Positions 6,939 through 18,800 of a stretch of DNA of 45,528 nucleotides are shown piece after piece. Positions within the stretch are counted from its first letter, which is position 1, and every line of letters begins with the position of its first letter. The position numbers were made by a program, and so were the translations under genes. Where the stretch lies: NCBI GenBank assembly GCA_040007395.1, contig JBDTVG010000245.1:1-45528 (forward strand), read 5' to 3'. Under the pieces are notes generated by a model. It ran no database searches and was not told where the DNA came from. It saw only the letters and a program-made list of their open reading frames with translations. This DNA comes from DATGFK01 sp040007395 (lineage in GTDB: Bacteria > Chloroflexota > Anaerolineae > Aggregatilineales > UBA2796).

Positions 6939-8447
6939 CTATTTCTCCCAACCATATGTTGCTATGCTTACACCTACAGGTATGGGGTTTCTCTCTGTTT
7001 GGAGGGCTGCATAATCCACAAAACGCGCCAAGATTTTCATCTGTCTTTCATAGATGTTTCCTGATCCTGGAGGGACAAGTACCAGCATTTCTCGGGTTTC
7101 GATATCTGTGTTATAAAGTCTTGTCACGCGATCTGGAAGAAGATCACTGTCAAAGGACGCTATTTTATCGATATACTTACGTAGAGTCCTAGTGATGTCT
7201 CCAGGTCTTTTTATATAGGTTGGTGAATTTAGATCAATCGATTTCATACTAGTCGCAGTTTTTGTTTCGGCGTCCCACTTATCATAAGTTTTAAACCCAC
7301 CCAGATTATCTCCACCCCTAGTTATGCCATCTTCCCCAATGTCTAGATTTGCTCCAAACTGCGGCTCGTAAATCTCCGCACGCCCATCCGCGGTAAGGGA
7401 CCAGACCTCCGATGGCTGTGGACACTTATTATGTACCAACCATTGACCATTACCGACGAAGAAGGTGTGGACCTTATCGACAGTGAGGTTGTACATAACT
7501 TGTTGGCGCTGCTCACGCTCAACCTTTTCGACTGAGCCGTAAGAGCCGTCTGCCTTGCGAATATGCTCCCCAACCTTGAGATCACCTGCCGCAACCCAGC
7601 CGCGTTCACGGGTGAAGAAAGGATGCTCCGGGGTTGTCTCGATGTGTTCACCGTCCAGTGTCAGATGAACTAACACCTTATCGATGTGCTTTAATACGGC
7701 TCTGACCGTATGATCACCCGTCGTTCCAGTAGATTGGTCGTAGGCGAGAACCTGATCCCCAACTTTCAGATCACTAATCGGTTCTTCACCATGATCCGTC
7801 GCCACTTCTGTATCGGCGCTGAAACTGCACATTCCCGAAGTGGCAGATCTTGGGATGACATCCGTGAAGGGATCAGTGCCCGTTAACTCGCCAAACACGG
7901 CGGCCCCGCCAATAGCAAATGCCGCATCTAGCGCTATGTCGCCGGGCTTGCCCAGGCCCTCCAGGATTGGCCTACCCAGCCCGATATTGTTTGTCGCCCT
8001 GACCGCTTGACCGCTAAGGGCACCCGATATGCCAAGCGCCGCTGCCCCGACAAAAGGAGCTGATCCTTCGCCGAGTGCCGCGACAAAGAATCCGGCTGCG
8101 GGACCGAGCGCTCCGAAAGTGGCGGCTCCAACCACCACACCGACCCCCAGCGCAGCCAAGCCAATCAATAGTCTCCTGTTGGTGTCGTCACTGTCACGGT
8201 GACCGATGATGGTCACCTTGGTTCGCAGCCCATCGGCAGTCAGCGTCTGTCCGTTGGGTGAGAGCAGGTTGACCGGGTCGCCGCCCGTATAGCTGTACGG
8301 GTTGCGCGACATGGCGCTCTCTGCCATACCCTCGAAGGGATCGCGGGTCAGGAAGGTGCCAGATGCTGGGTCGAGGTAGCGGGCGTTGAGGTACAGCAAG
8401 CCATTTGAGTCATTCGGTGCGCCGGTGTAGCCGAGAGCCGGCCTCAA
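6939..8447 (-). CDS. Orphan RHS tip C: HINT domain plus CdiA-EC869-like nuclease toxin
   Basis: The modules run in order. The RHS core end is at residues 1-60 (LGYTGAPNDSNGLLYLNARY, SGTFLTRDPFEG). The Ala/Gly-rich pre-toxin module shared with tip B spans about 60-205. A HINT (intein-like autoprocessing) domain runs from C207 (CSFSADTEV) to about residue 342, ending VHNKC and containing TPEHPFFTRERGW. The toxin occupies about 343-502. The toxin motif FKTYDKWD...TATSMKSIDL and the following RTLRKYID resemble the PD-(D/E)xK nuclease end of CdiA from E. coli EC869; this is family knowledge, not a search. There is no ribosome-binding site and the TTG start at 8447 is arbitrary, so this is probably a silent cassette. 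Confidence 0.75.
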   Translation of the reverse strand: MRPALGYTGAPNDSNGLLYLNARYLDPASGTFLTRDPFEGMAESAMSRNPYSYTGGDPVNLLSPNGQTLTADGLRTKVTIIGHRDSDDTNRRLLIGLAALGVGVVVGAATFGALGPAAGFFVAALGEGSAPFVGAAALGISGALSGQAVRATNNIGLGRPILEGLGKPGDIALDAAFAIGGAAVFGELTGTDPFTDVIPRSATSGMCSFSADTEVATDHGEEPISDLKVGDQVLAYDQSTGTTGDHTVRAVLKHIDKVLVHLTLDGEHIETTPEHPFFTRERGWVAAGDLKVGEHIRKADGSYGSVEKVEREQRQQVMYNLTVDKVHTFFVGNGQWLVHNKCPQPSEVWSLTADGRAEIYEPQFGANLDIGEDGITRGGDNLGGFKTYDKWDAETKTATSMKSIDLNSPTYIKRPGDITRTLRKYIDKIASFDSDLLPDRVTRLYNTDIETREMLVLVPPGSGNIYERQMKILARFVDYAALQTERNPIPVGVSIATYGWEK

Positions 8448-8732
8448 GTTCGAAGATGCGTGAACATGGGGGTCAGTTTGCCAAAAGAAGTCAGATGTTA
8501 AACGGCGTTTAGATTAACATGCAACGAATAGATTTTTGGGGTAGGTTCATGACAACTACAACGATGGATACCATCTAGGGGTTCGGTGTTTCTTCGGGAA
8601 GCCGGATTTTCAAAAACTATTGGCTTGGGCAGGGAGTTCTGACTCCTGACGAGTTCGCAATCTCTTATGTCTGAGAAAGTTAACAACACTGGAAAATCAT
8701 AGATCGTAGATCAGAGGGATCAGGGTCAAACT

Positions 8733-9485
8733 TCAATCAAAATAGACAGATACCACTAGCCGGAAACCAATGCTAAATTCGGATCGGTAACCGGGAAGGC
8801 TAAGGAAACGATACTTGGAGCGTGCATTGACCCGATGGCTACGCCAACAACCACCGCGTAATACCCGGGATGACTCGCCAACAACATCTATATCAAGAGG
8901 ACTTTCATACTTGTTCAGGCACCACTCCCACACATTGCCAACCATATCCATTACTCCAAAAGGCGACGCGCCGTCAAGGTACTTGTCAACAGGTGTAGTT
9001 TGTCCGATACCACTTTCTTTTGTATTGCAGCGTGCAGCGTCAAAATTCTCGCCCCAAGGGTATTGATGCCCGTCACTGCCCTGTGCAGCCCATTGCCACT
9101 GCGACTCAGTTGGCAAGGTTACAGTCAGCCTTAGTTTACTCGATAACCAGCGGCAGAAAGCCAGTGCCTCATACCAAGTAACATTTTCACGCGGATGTTT
9201 ATCGATCTTCCACATCGGTGCCCCAGGCGTTTTATCACGCTTGGCTAAGCCTACCCACCATTGATCATTCTGATAACCGTCAGATGCATCGACGAACGCC
9301 TCAAACTGGACATAGGTCACCGGGTACTTACTGATGTGGAATGGAGCAACTTGATAGATTCCAAGTGGATACCGGCTGTACATCTCTATCTCATCATCTA
9401 ACCCTTTTTCAAGCGTCACATTTCCTGCTGGAATGGTGATCCATTTCAGCAATGGTAGGGTAAAGTGGGATTCAGGCAATGACAT
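8733..9485 (-). CDS. Formylglycine-generating-enzyme (FGE/SUMF1) fold protein
   Basis: This protein of about 250 residues has the marks of the FGE-sulfatase family: IPAGNVTLEKG near the N-terminus, YPVTYVQFEAFV, LPTESQWQWAAQG with YPWGENFD, GNVWEWCLNKY, VLRGGCWRSHR, and a terminal GFRLV. ATG 9485 is preferred over GTG 9494 because AGGTG lies six bases before it. No signal peptide is visible. Members either oxidise sulfatase cysteines, serve as EgtB/PvdO-like enzymes, or act as binding domains; I cannot tell which here, and no sulfatase is nearby. It lies between the decayed immunity gene of the main RHS protein and tip C. A role in immunity or toxin modification is speculation. Confidence 0.8.
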   Translation of the reverse strand: MSLPESHFTLPLLKWITIPAGNVTLEKGLDDEIEMYSRYPLGIYQVAPFHISKYPVTYVQFEAFVDASDGYQNDQWWVGLAKRDKTPGAPMWKIDKHPRENVTWYEALAFCRWLSSKLRLTVTLPTESQWQWAAQGSDGHQYPWGENFDAARCNTKESGIGQTTPVDKYLDGASPFGVMDMVGNVWEWCLNKYESPLDIDVVGESSRVLRGGCWRSHRVNARSKYRFLSLPGYRSEFSIGFRLVVSVYFD

Positions 9486-9728
9486 TTTTGACACCTACAT
9501 TTTTGTAAATCTCCTCACGGGGTCGCTTGGAAAAATTATTTTGCACTATACTGGCGTATTTAGAGTAATCAGTTAAGAGCATGTTTGAAAATTAGGGTTG
9601 ATGCGTGAATCAGCACTGAGGCTTGATACCAATATGTCAACATAAACAATAGCGATGTCCGTAAAATGGCTAATGGTTCTATGTTTTCGAAGCGCAATTA
9701 TCTTTGATCCTTAATATTCAAACACACT

Positions 9729-9877
9729 CTAGCCTAAGTTTGCCAGATAGATACCATTTTCAAAAGCATCTACGATTTAATTTCACCCTGCACCTGCCCA
9801 TTCGGATAAAGATCATAACAAATTCCCGTAAAGGGCTTTCCTTGTCACTCATAGTAATTTCCCGATTCATCGATCAT
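9729..9877 (-). pseudogene. Broken YwqK-like antitoxin/immunity gene
   Basis: Starting at ATG 9877, 19 bases after the RHS stop codon, the minus strand reads MIDESGNYYE, a TGA stop, then in the same frame QGKPFTGICYDLYPNGQVQG and EIKS, then TAG. In the next frame VDAFENGIYLANLG follows directly. Joined together this has the G-K-P-F-T-G...YPNG...E pattern and the ENG repeat of YwqK/MORN-like antitoxin repeats. YwqK is the known antitoxin partner of the YwqJ deaminase toxin, and the RHS tip just upstream looks YwqJ-like. The gene is too damaged to be made as it stands (one stop and one frameshift within 50 codons). It is too short for automatic gene calls. Confidence 0.6.
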
Positions 9878-9896
9878 CAGAGTTTACACATCATAT

Positions 9897-12800
9897 TTAC
9901 CTACCTATATCAAGAGCTCGCATTCTAGCAATAATTATATCCCTGAATTCACCGTAACGCTCATATTCTGCCTCCATTACGGCATTCGTTACAGGAATAT
10001 CATAGGACAGGGCAAGACACTTCAAACAGCGAGGTACGGCTTCGCCGATGGTAGTTGGTAACATTCCTTCAGCATGAAGGAGTACATCATCAGGAAAGTC
10101 AGGTGGTATTGCCAAACCTTCCGGATCATATTCCATTAAATGAGTATTAATCGCATAGATTTCTCCGTGGTACCCAGTAGGGCCTGCCCTCACCAGACCC
10201 ATTTCTGGTGGAACGCCTTCGTATAATACATCTGCATTATCTTGAACTATGCGGATACGCCTCTCAATCAATGAATGAGCTGGATCAGGTCGCAATTTCG
10301 CGGGCTTAGGAGCATTTTCTGCTTCTATAATTTCCGGAGTTTCATCGTCAAACCCGGCTAATACAGGATGATCTTTCCGTTGGTTACTTGACCGCGATTC
10401 ATATAATTCTGCGGCTCGTGTTCGTAGCCTATCGATTAAATTCTGTTCACGATCATTACTCGATTCGTTGGGAATATCAGCTTCGGAGTTTCCTCCACCT
10501 GCCTGACCAAAACCCTCATCGAAAATCTCTGGATTATCTTCGTAAAACGCTAATGCGCTAGCTCCACCACCAGAGCTAAGTGCTGCGCCACTCCCAACCC
10601 CCGGTAGCGAAAGCTCAAGTGCTCCACCTAGGCCGACATTGCCGACAACACTCGCTGCTTCGGCAATCGCACCCGCGATTTCCAAACCGCCTAAGGCAAG
10701 GAACCCGACTCCTAAGGTTACCCCTGCTGCCTGTACGCCGGAGCCGACAACACTCCCCCAATCTTTGACATGACCATAAGTTCGAACCTGATGAATCGCG
10801 TTGCCAGCCGCGAACGCAGCTCCAATACCAATGGCTGCACAAAATACAAGCGATACCGGATCGAAGCATTTGCCGCTGCGGTCCGTGCGATTGACCGGAT
10901 TGCCGCCCGTATAGCTGTACGGGTTGCGCGACATCGAATTGTCTGCCATGCCCTCGAAGGGATCACGGGTCAGGAAGGTGCCTGTCGCCGGGTCCATATA
11001 GCGGGCGTTCAGGTAAACCAACCCATTTTTGTCGGTCTGCGCGCCGGTGTAGCCTAGCGTTGTCGTGGGGAACGCAATCGGTACGCCATACGGATCGTAC
11101 TCCGCGCTCATCGTGATATTCTGTGCTGGGTCGATCATCTGGCGGACAGACCCCAGTCCATCCTGCCCGAAGTAGTTCCATGCCGCGCCAGTCTGCTGCT
11201 GGGCGACCACATCAAGGCCATTCAGGTACCACGTCGATGCGGTTCCCGTCGATTCGCTGAGTAGCTGGGGCAGCCCTGCGTTGATGTCATATAGGTAGGT
11301 CGTGGGTACGCCATTCACGGTCTGCTGAGAGCGATGATCCAGCCCGTCATATTGGTATTCGGTGTACATACTGTTACCAATATTGCTAAACTGCCTTAAG
11401 CGGTTGGCAGGGTCATAGCCATAGGTGTTAGGCCCATCACTTTTCAGGTTCCCCGCATTGTCGTAGGCGTAGGAGAGTGGCGTACCCCCATTCAGCGTTC
11501 GCGTTTTGATCTGGTTGGCTTCGTTGTAGTCAAAATGGTCAGTGAACGGATTTTGACCGGGCAGGGTCAAGTTGGCATCGGTGCGGTTCATCAGGTCGTA
11601 AGTGTAGTCGTACTGCCGGGTTTGCGTTCCGACGCTGTTCTCGTACTTGGCCTGGGTCAGGCGGTAGAGTTTGTCATAGGAGTAACGGATAGTCTGATTG
11701 GTGGAATAGCCGTATATCTGGACTTTGTGGAGTCTAATATATCCCGTGGGGTTATAACCGTTAACTCCAGCCCTATCGCCTTGCATATGGAATGCCAGCA
11801 CGGATTGCCTACTGTGGATGTCAACCGATTGCTGGATACTAGGTCCTGGAGTAAGAGTAGTAGTCCCTGCACTGTTTCCAAGTTCGGCTTGACTGACACA
11901 GTCATTAGGGGCGGGGCAGCTATAATCATAAGTGATAATGATGTGGTCTATATAACCCGTGAAGACACTCTCTGGTATCGAAACGGTTATATCTAGCGAG
12001 TGCCCCACCCGGCAATTCTGGGCAGAATCAAAAGTATAGATTTCTTTAGCCGACCAGCCAGTTCCCGACGACCAACTCCCTCCTGGGCTTAACAGATTAT
12101 CACAAGTGCCAAAAGCCGCAGGCATAGCATTATAACTGTTCGTATCAAAATCCAGGGTAGCCGTAAACGCACTTTGTGCCACCGTCTGTGCGGTGTGCTT
12201 ATTGTCTATCGGGCGGTCTTGCGGGATCGGGGCAAGGGTTGGCGGTACAAATCGAATCTTCAGTAGCGCACTTTGGTTCGGCACAAAGGTCGGTGCAAGT
12301 TGTGGGGTGTTAGTTGGCGTGGCCGCAATGATCGCAGTGCGTGTCCAACTTGGCGACCCGTTCTCACCGTGAGGTGCGGTCAGGTTGTGGGCCGCGCTGC
12401 CATCGGCATTCATAACGTAGATGTCCAAGTGGTCGCCACGTTTGGTACTAAAGGCAATTTGTGTGCCGTCAGGCGACCATACCGCCTGCTGCTCGGCAGT
12501 CGGGCTGTTCGTCAGGTTTTGGTTGTTGGCGCTGTTGGCAGCATCCATCACATAGACATCGAAGTTGCCGCCACGATTGGAACTGTACAGCAAGCGCCGA
12601 CCATCGGCTGACCACGCGGGCTGCTGATTGGTGTGAAAGTCGTTCGTCAGTCGTCGTGTGGCTGAACCATCGACAGCCATCACATACAAGTCGGTATCCG
12701 CGCCGTGCCCAGAGGTATAGGCAATCTCTTTGCCATCGGGCGACCAGGCGGGCTGCTGATTCGAGTCGCCATTGTTGGTCAAGCGCTTCACCTGAGACCC

Positions 12801-15800
12801 ATCAACGTTCATGGTGTACAGGTCCAGGTGCTCGCTTGACCCGGAGGCAAAGACGATCTGCTTGCCATCGGGCGACCACGCGGGCTGTTCGTCAACAACG
12901 TTGTTATGCGTGATCCGCTGGACATAGCTGCCATCGGCGTTCATCACATAGATTTCCCAGTTCCCGTCACGAGCCGAGAAAAAGGCAATCAGTGTTCCAT
13001 CGGGCGACCAGGCAGGCTGTCCATCGACTGCCGGGTCGCTCGTTAGGCGCTGGACATCGGTGCCATCGCCGTTCATGCTGTAGATATCCCAATTGCCGCC
13101 ATCCCGATCCGAGGCGAAGACAATCCTGCCGTTGTGGTCAACGGGTGTCGTAGTAGCGCTGGTGGTTTGTGTCGCCGTTGGGGTCAAGGTGACAGGCACA
13201 GCAGTCGTCGGCTCTGCGAGGGTTGGGGAGGCTATCGCCGTTGCTGTGTTGATCGGCATGACGATAGTCGGCTCAACCGGGGTATCGGTGAGGGTCGCCG
13301 TTAAGCTAGGTGTGACGGTTGCGGTAGGCGGTACCACACTCGTTTTACCCGGCGTGAACGTTGGAGTCGGCGTATCCATCGGGGTGACGGTGAGGGTCGT
13401 GGTGGATTTTTGGATCGCCGTCGCTGTATCGGCAGGCGTAGCACTTGCTGGAGAAGTCACGGTTGCGACCAGCGTAGCAGTATCTTTTGGTGTCGGGCTG
13501 GTACTGGGGGTAAAGCTGGGTGTTGGGGTACAAGCCGGAACGGTACTAGCTTGAGCAGCCTGCAATACACCATTGACGTACAGTTGCACAACGGCGTTAG
13601 CTGGTTCAGGCAGCGTCATAAACGTCATGGTGCCACCAGCAGGCACGATGCCTTTGCCACTCTGCCCCTGTGTGGAATTCAGGATCGTCCACACAAACTT
13701 CACCGGCTGCATGTTGGGATTCTGTACTGTCCATGCTCGTGGCTGGTTGGGCAGTGTACATAGATTATTCGTCGAGAGGGTTAGTGCTTGGCTAGGTAAG
13801 CCGCCACCTGCCCAGTGCCCAGCGACAGGCTTATCACCATTTGAGCCATAAGTGAAACTCAGATCGCTACTCGATACGGTCGGATTATTCCGCAAAGTCA
13901 TTAGTCCGGCGGTGCTGAATACACCAATTCCGCTGAAGCCATCGCCATTCCAGTCCCCGCTTAATGGCAAGTCAGATGCCCCACCCAAGACTGTAGTAGC
14001 GTCAGCGGTAGTGACACTACAGTTACAGACCTGATTAGTCAAATAGAAAGTGCCATTGGAAGGGCGATAAACGCCAGGGCTATCCGCACGGTTGTTATTC
14101 CAATCGCCTGCGATGGGTAGATCACCGGGATTACCAAACGTTATAGTGTAGTCAGCAAAACCAGATGATAAAGTGTTCCTCAAATAGAACGTACCAGTGG
14201 AAGGCCGGAATACACCGATACCATCTTTGCCATTGCCTAGGACGATACCGTTGGTATTGGCATTCCAGTTACCTGCGATTGGAATGTCACCTGGCGCACC
14301 AAATGTAAAGTCATAAGTTGGTGCGCCAGCACTGTTGCTGTCACGTAGGACAAACTCACCTGTGCTGGGCAGAAAGTAGCCAATGGTATCGATGCCATCG
14401 CCGTTCCAGTCGCCTGTGACTGGCACTTCTGCGCTATTCATACCAAATGTTGCCGAAATATCGGCGTTTCCGGTGGTATTCGAATTACGCAATAGAAAAG
14501 TTAAACTTGGGGAGTTTACTGGTCGAAAAACCCCAATGGTATCCCCAACACCGGGTACAGGTGTTGATGTAAAAGTAGGAGTTCGCGTAGGCGTGGCGGT
14601 GGCTGTTGCTGTGTTAGTCGGTGTGCGCGTTGCCGTATTCGTACGTGTCGCTGTGTTCGTCGGAGTCCGGGTAGCGGTATTGGTCGGCGTATTGCTGGAC
14701 GTAAACGTCGCAGTTGGTGTATTGGTAGCAGTGGCGCTAGCCGTAGGCGTACTGGTTGGAGTACTACTCGCCGTCGCAGTATTAGTAACAGTAGCGCTCG
14801 GCGTAGGCGTTTCGGTTGGGGTATTACTCGCCGTCGCCGTCGAGGTACTCGTCGGCGTTTCGGTAGATGTTGGGGTAGCGGTGGGAGTATCCGTCGGTAC
14901 TACAGTCGCTGTCTCGATTGGACAGGGTTCAGATGTTTCGTCAAGTGCAGGCGCATTCTGCGCTGTAGGGGTTGGCCCAAAATATTCGTGGGTGATACAG
15001 CGATTACCGACTTTATCGAGAACATATTGATAAGCCGATAACACTGCTCCCGAAGTATGATCATCAGGTGAATATTGCTGGTATTGCAGCGACTTTAGCC
15101 GATTGTCCTCGTAATAATCGTAGGTTACGTGGACATGATTACCCAGTATCGCTGTCTTCAGATTCCCAGCGACATCATAGTCATAGGTTGCTTGCGATTG
15201 GGTATTCCCATCACTTCCAGAGATATAAACCTTTTGTAGGGGACCATAAGGAAAATATTCATAGTGAACCTTGCGACTATCGGGTAAATCAAGTTCCTTT
15301 CGGCTACCGTCAACATTATATTGATAGCCTACAGTTTTATTGAAGGGATCTTGGACGGAAGTAAGCCGATCCATCCCATCATGCAGGAAATTGGTATCGC
15401 CTAATGCATCATGCATGTTAGACAACCGACCTGCCGGGTCATACTTAAGGACAGTGTCCAATGTTGCCATCGGAGTGAAATTATTATCGGTATGCGTGGT
15501 TATCTGCACTTGACCCAGCAGGTTGTATTGTGTGGTATGGACTTTGTTGCTCGGATCATTCTCCTCAATTTTGAGCAGTTTTAATGCAGGCCCACCCTGA
15601 TAGTAGGTGTGTGTGTCATCGACATAGACCTTTGAGTAGGTGGTCGTCCATTTATCTGTATCTCCAGTCAATGGCCCATCTACCATAAACCGCCGATTTA
15701 GATCGTCATACTCATAGGTAATAACGCCGCCATTGGGCAGCGTCATTTTTTTCAGGTTGCCAAGTTTGTCGTATTCATAGGCGGTACGTACATTCCGATC

Positions 15801-18800
15801 TGGATGAGCTGGGTTGTTAGCGGTAGGGGAAGCACTGTCTGTACTTAAATACTCGCATCCATCAGACTGAGAAGGGTTGTCTGATCCTTGATAGTTCTCC
15901 CAAACAAAGCTTAAACGTCCCATGCCATCATAGTCTAGGCGAGTAACGACGTTATTCGCATCAATTCGGCGAATAATCTGCCCTAATTTGTTATAGATAA
16001 GCTTGGTTTGTGACTGTCGTGCGTCCTTAACTGAGCACTGACGGTTCAGTCCATCGTACTCAACACTGGTATTGTTACCCAATGCATTGGTTTGTGTAAT
16101 GAGATTGCCCAAGCCATTATATGTATAGTCCGATTTGTTACCAGTCCAAGACTTGTTACTAGCTTCGAACAAGCGATCCATTCCATCGTAAAAATAGAAA
16201 ATATATCGCCCTTGAGGATCAACCTGATGCCTCATCAATTGTGTAGCGTCGTATTGAATTGCGGTGGTTACATTTTTATCAGGATCATTGCCAGCAACGC
16301 CTGTCTTATAATTTTGAGTCGTTCTTACAGTCATACCACCATCAAAGTAATCGATTTGCGTCTGCCGACATGGATTCGGAGCGTTCAGATTGGCGCACGT
16401 TGATGTTGTAAAGGCTGTTATCGATTGGGTAAGCGCAGGTGATGCTGTATAAATGCCCATTATCCGACCAAGCGTATCATACTCAGTTTGTTCTAGTACA
16501 TTTTGGTCCGGGATGTTCGGATTAAAACTACTATTCTGACTACCCTGATAGTTAGCAATTTTTAATTTAGGACGATCTAACCCATCATATGCAAAGTGTG
16601 TTACACGCTTTAGCGGATCAGTTGTATCTAAAGCGAGACCCAACGTATTATCATAGGTAGTGGTGCTAACAAGATCCTTGTCTGGAGACGGATTTTCGAC
16701 GTAAGTAGCTAAACAAGGGTCAATGGCTGGCGCGGGTGGGTGAGTTTCATCAATAGTATTTGTGATATTGGCGACATTAACAATTTGACGATTGGGTCGG
16801 TTGAGTCCGTCATAACATTGCCACGTAACGCTATTCTTTGGGTCAACAGAACTCTGAATTTGCCCTACTGTATTATAAAATGTATAGGCGGTTACGTTTT
16901 GGTCGTCTGCTGCTCCGCCAGAAATTGCATTTTTAACGATTGCTTTTTGACGGTTTAGTTCGTCGTATTTGAATTGGGTAACGAGATCAGGATGGGTCGA
17001 ATCGTTAACATTCGTTGTTTCGACCAGATTGCCAACCGCATCATAATCCATCAGCGTTGTTACATCTTCATCTGATTGAGGAGACGGTGTGCCTTCAAAC
17101 GCACAGGTCGTGGAATCTATAACGTGCTTTATATTCTTTATATTTTCTATGGGGCGATTCAATTTGTCGTAGCAGGTCTGATCTTTTTGGTTTAGCACAT
17201 TCGTTGTGCTAATAATATTTCCTGCTCCATCATAAGCGTATCTAGTACTAATATTTACATCTGAATAGGTAGGATCGAAAGCATAAGGATCTGATTCTGG
17301 TGATGTAGTGAGGGGAAAAGCATCACGGATAATACGAGTTAGTTGATCCGCTTTATCATACTCGAAACGTGTATAACGCTTTGTTCGATCCTGAGTAGGA
17401 TATGTCGGCAATGGGAGTGCTGACACATCTGGGCCTTTCCTCGCTAGCGTCTCATACATCAGCTCCGGTCGACCCGCATCGTCATACTGCTCACATGTGA
17501 TAATGTCGTTACCCGGTCTCGTTTGATCCCAAATACCGTTATAAAAATTCTTATCACTGACAACCAATTGATCTGCGGCGTTAGAGCCACTAAGATTAGT
17601 TCGACCTGTAGCATCGGTGACAGTAACTAACCGCCCGCGATGAGGATGCGTTTCATCGGATTCCCACCATTGACAAAACTGGGGTAGTACATCGGCCGTT
17701 GCTGGGCGACGGATAGCTGGAGTATTTGGTAGAGACAAAATATCAGACATATCCCAATTTTCGTTATAGGAATACTTCGTGGGGACATTTTTGTCTGAGG
17801 TTTTTAGTGGATCACTTTGGTAATTCTGAACCACCATAACAGTGCGCTTGTAGGGATCGATATGGTCATAGGTGTATACGGTCTTTTTGCCCGCAGCATC
17901 GATAACCTGTCCGAGGGTTCCGCGGGTTGTAGGGGTAAAGCTCGTGCAGGTGCTTAGTGTCCCACCATTTGGTGAAGACTCTTTGATTGCGGTAACGAAC
18001 ATCGGGAAGGCATTACTGCCCGGATTATGACAATCTGCCCCATAACTGTACTCAGTAATTTTTCCTAAAGCATCGGTAACCTTTATCAGGTTATCGTACC
18101 CGATACCATTAGCGTCAGTATCGTAGTCGTAGAGCGTCGTCGTCTGATTCGGCGTATTCAGCGCGTTTGTAATCGACTTCAGGTTATGCCCGTTCGCACT
18201 CCACTCTAGGAAAGTGGCATTATTGTTACCATCTTTGCGGTAGACAGGGCGATAATTTTCGTTGTAGCGTATTTCGGTTTGTACCGTAATGGGTGTGGTT
18301 GATCCCGGAGGTGTAAAGGGATACTCGATCCCTGCAAAACTGTTCATCGTATTGTAAAAATAAGTTTGTGAGTTTCCTCGACCATCTGTAACGGGGACAC
18401 GCAGATTAATAGTGGTCTGAGGAGGTAAGTTGACAATAGCTTCGTTATTACCGTTAAATTGTTGTTCCAATCGCCCATTTGTAGCGTTATAGGTTTGGCT
18501 CTCTATCGAAAGTAATTCTTCTGGGTTATTGGGGTTTTCTAATGGGCTAAATATTTTGGTCAGATATGGCTTATCTGCGATGGTTTGTCCGTACCCATAC
18601 CGCCAATACTGTCCTTGGGCATCCCCAGCCGCTGTCAAATTACCTGTACTATTAAGATGGTCCGAATAGAAATAATTCACTTTTGCGCGAACGATATTTG
18701 TACTGCTAGTCTCTGGGCAATCGTTCCAGTAGTCTGGCGCAGTTGAGTCCGGCAACTGAGTGTCGATCACCGAGTTCAACCGCCCGCTATCGTAATAGCA

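Noticed and set aside
8498..8689. 63-codon minus-strand frame between the FGE-like gene and tip C
   Set aside because: No ribosome-binding site and no recognisable feature; considered but not supported as an immunity gene.
9704..9928. Plus-strand 74-codon frame opposite the broken antidote gene
   Set aside because: No ribosome-binding site, overlaps the end of the RHS gene, and the minus strand carries the recognisable YwqK-like pieces.
12340..13130. Regularly spaced repeats considered as a CRISPR array
   Set aside because: Units are 126-135 bases, diverged and encode propeller blades in frame; no short identical repeats with unique spacers exist in the window, and no cas genes.
14383..15030. 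Long plus-strand frame rich in Val-Gly repeats (215 codons)
   Set aside because: It is the antisense shadow of the Thr-rich linker of the RHS gene; low-complexity composition makes open frames on both strands.
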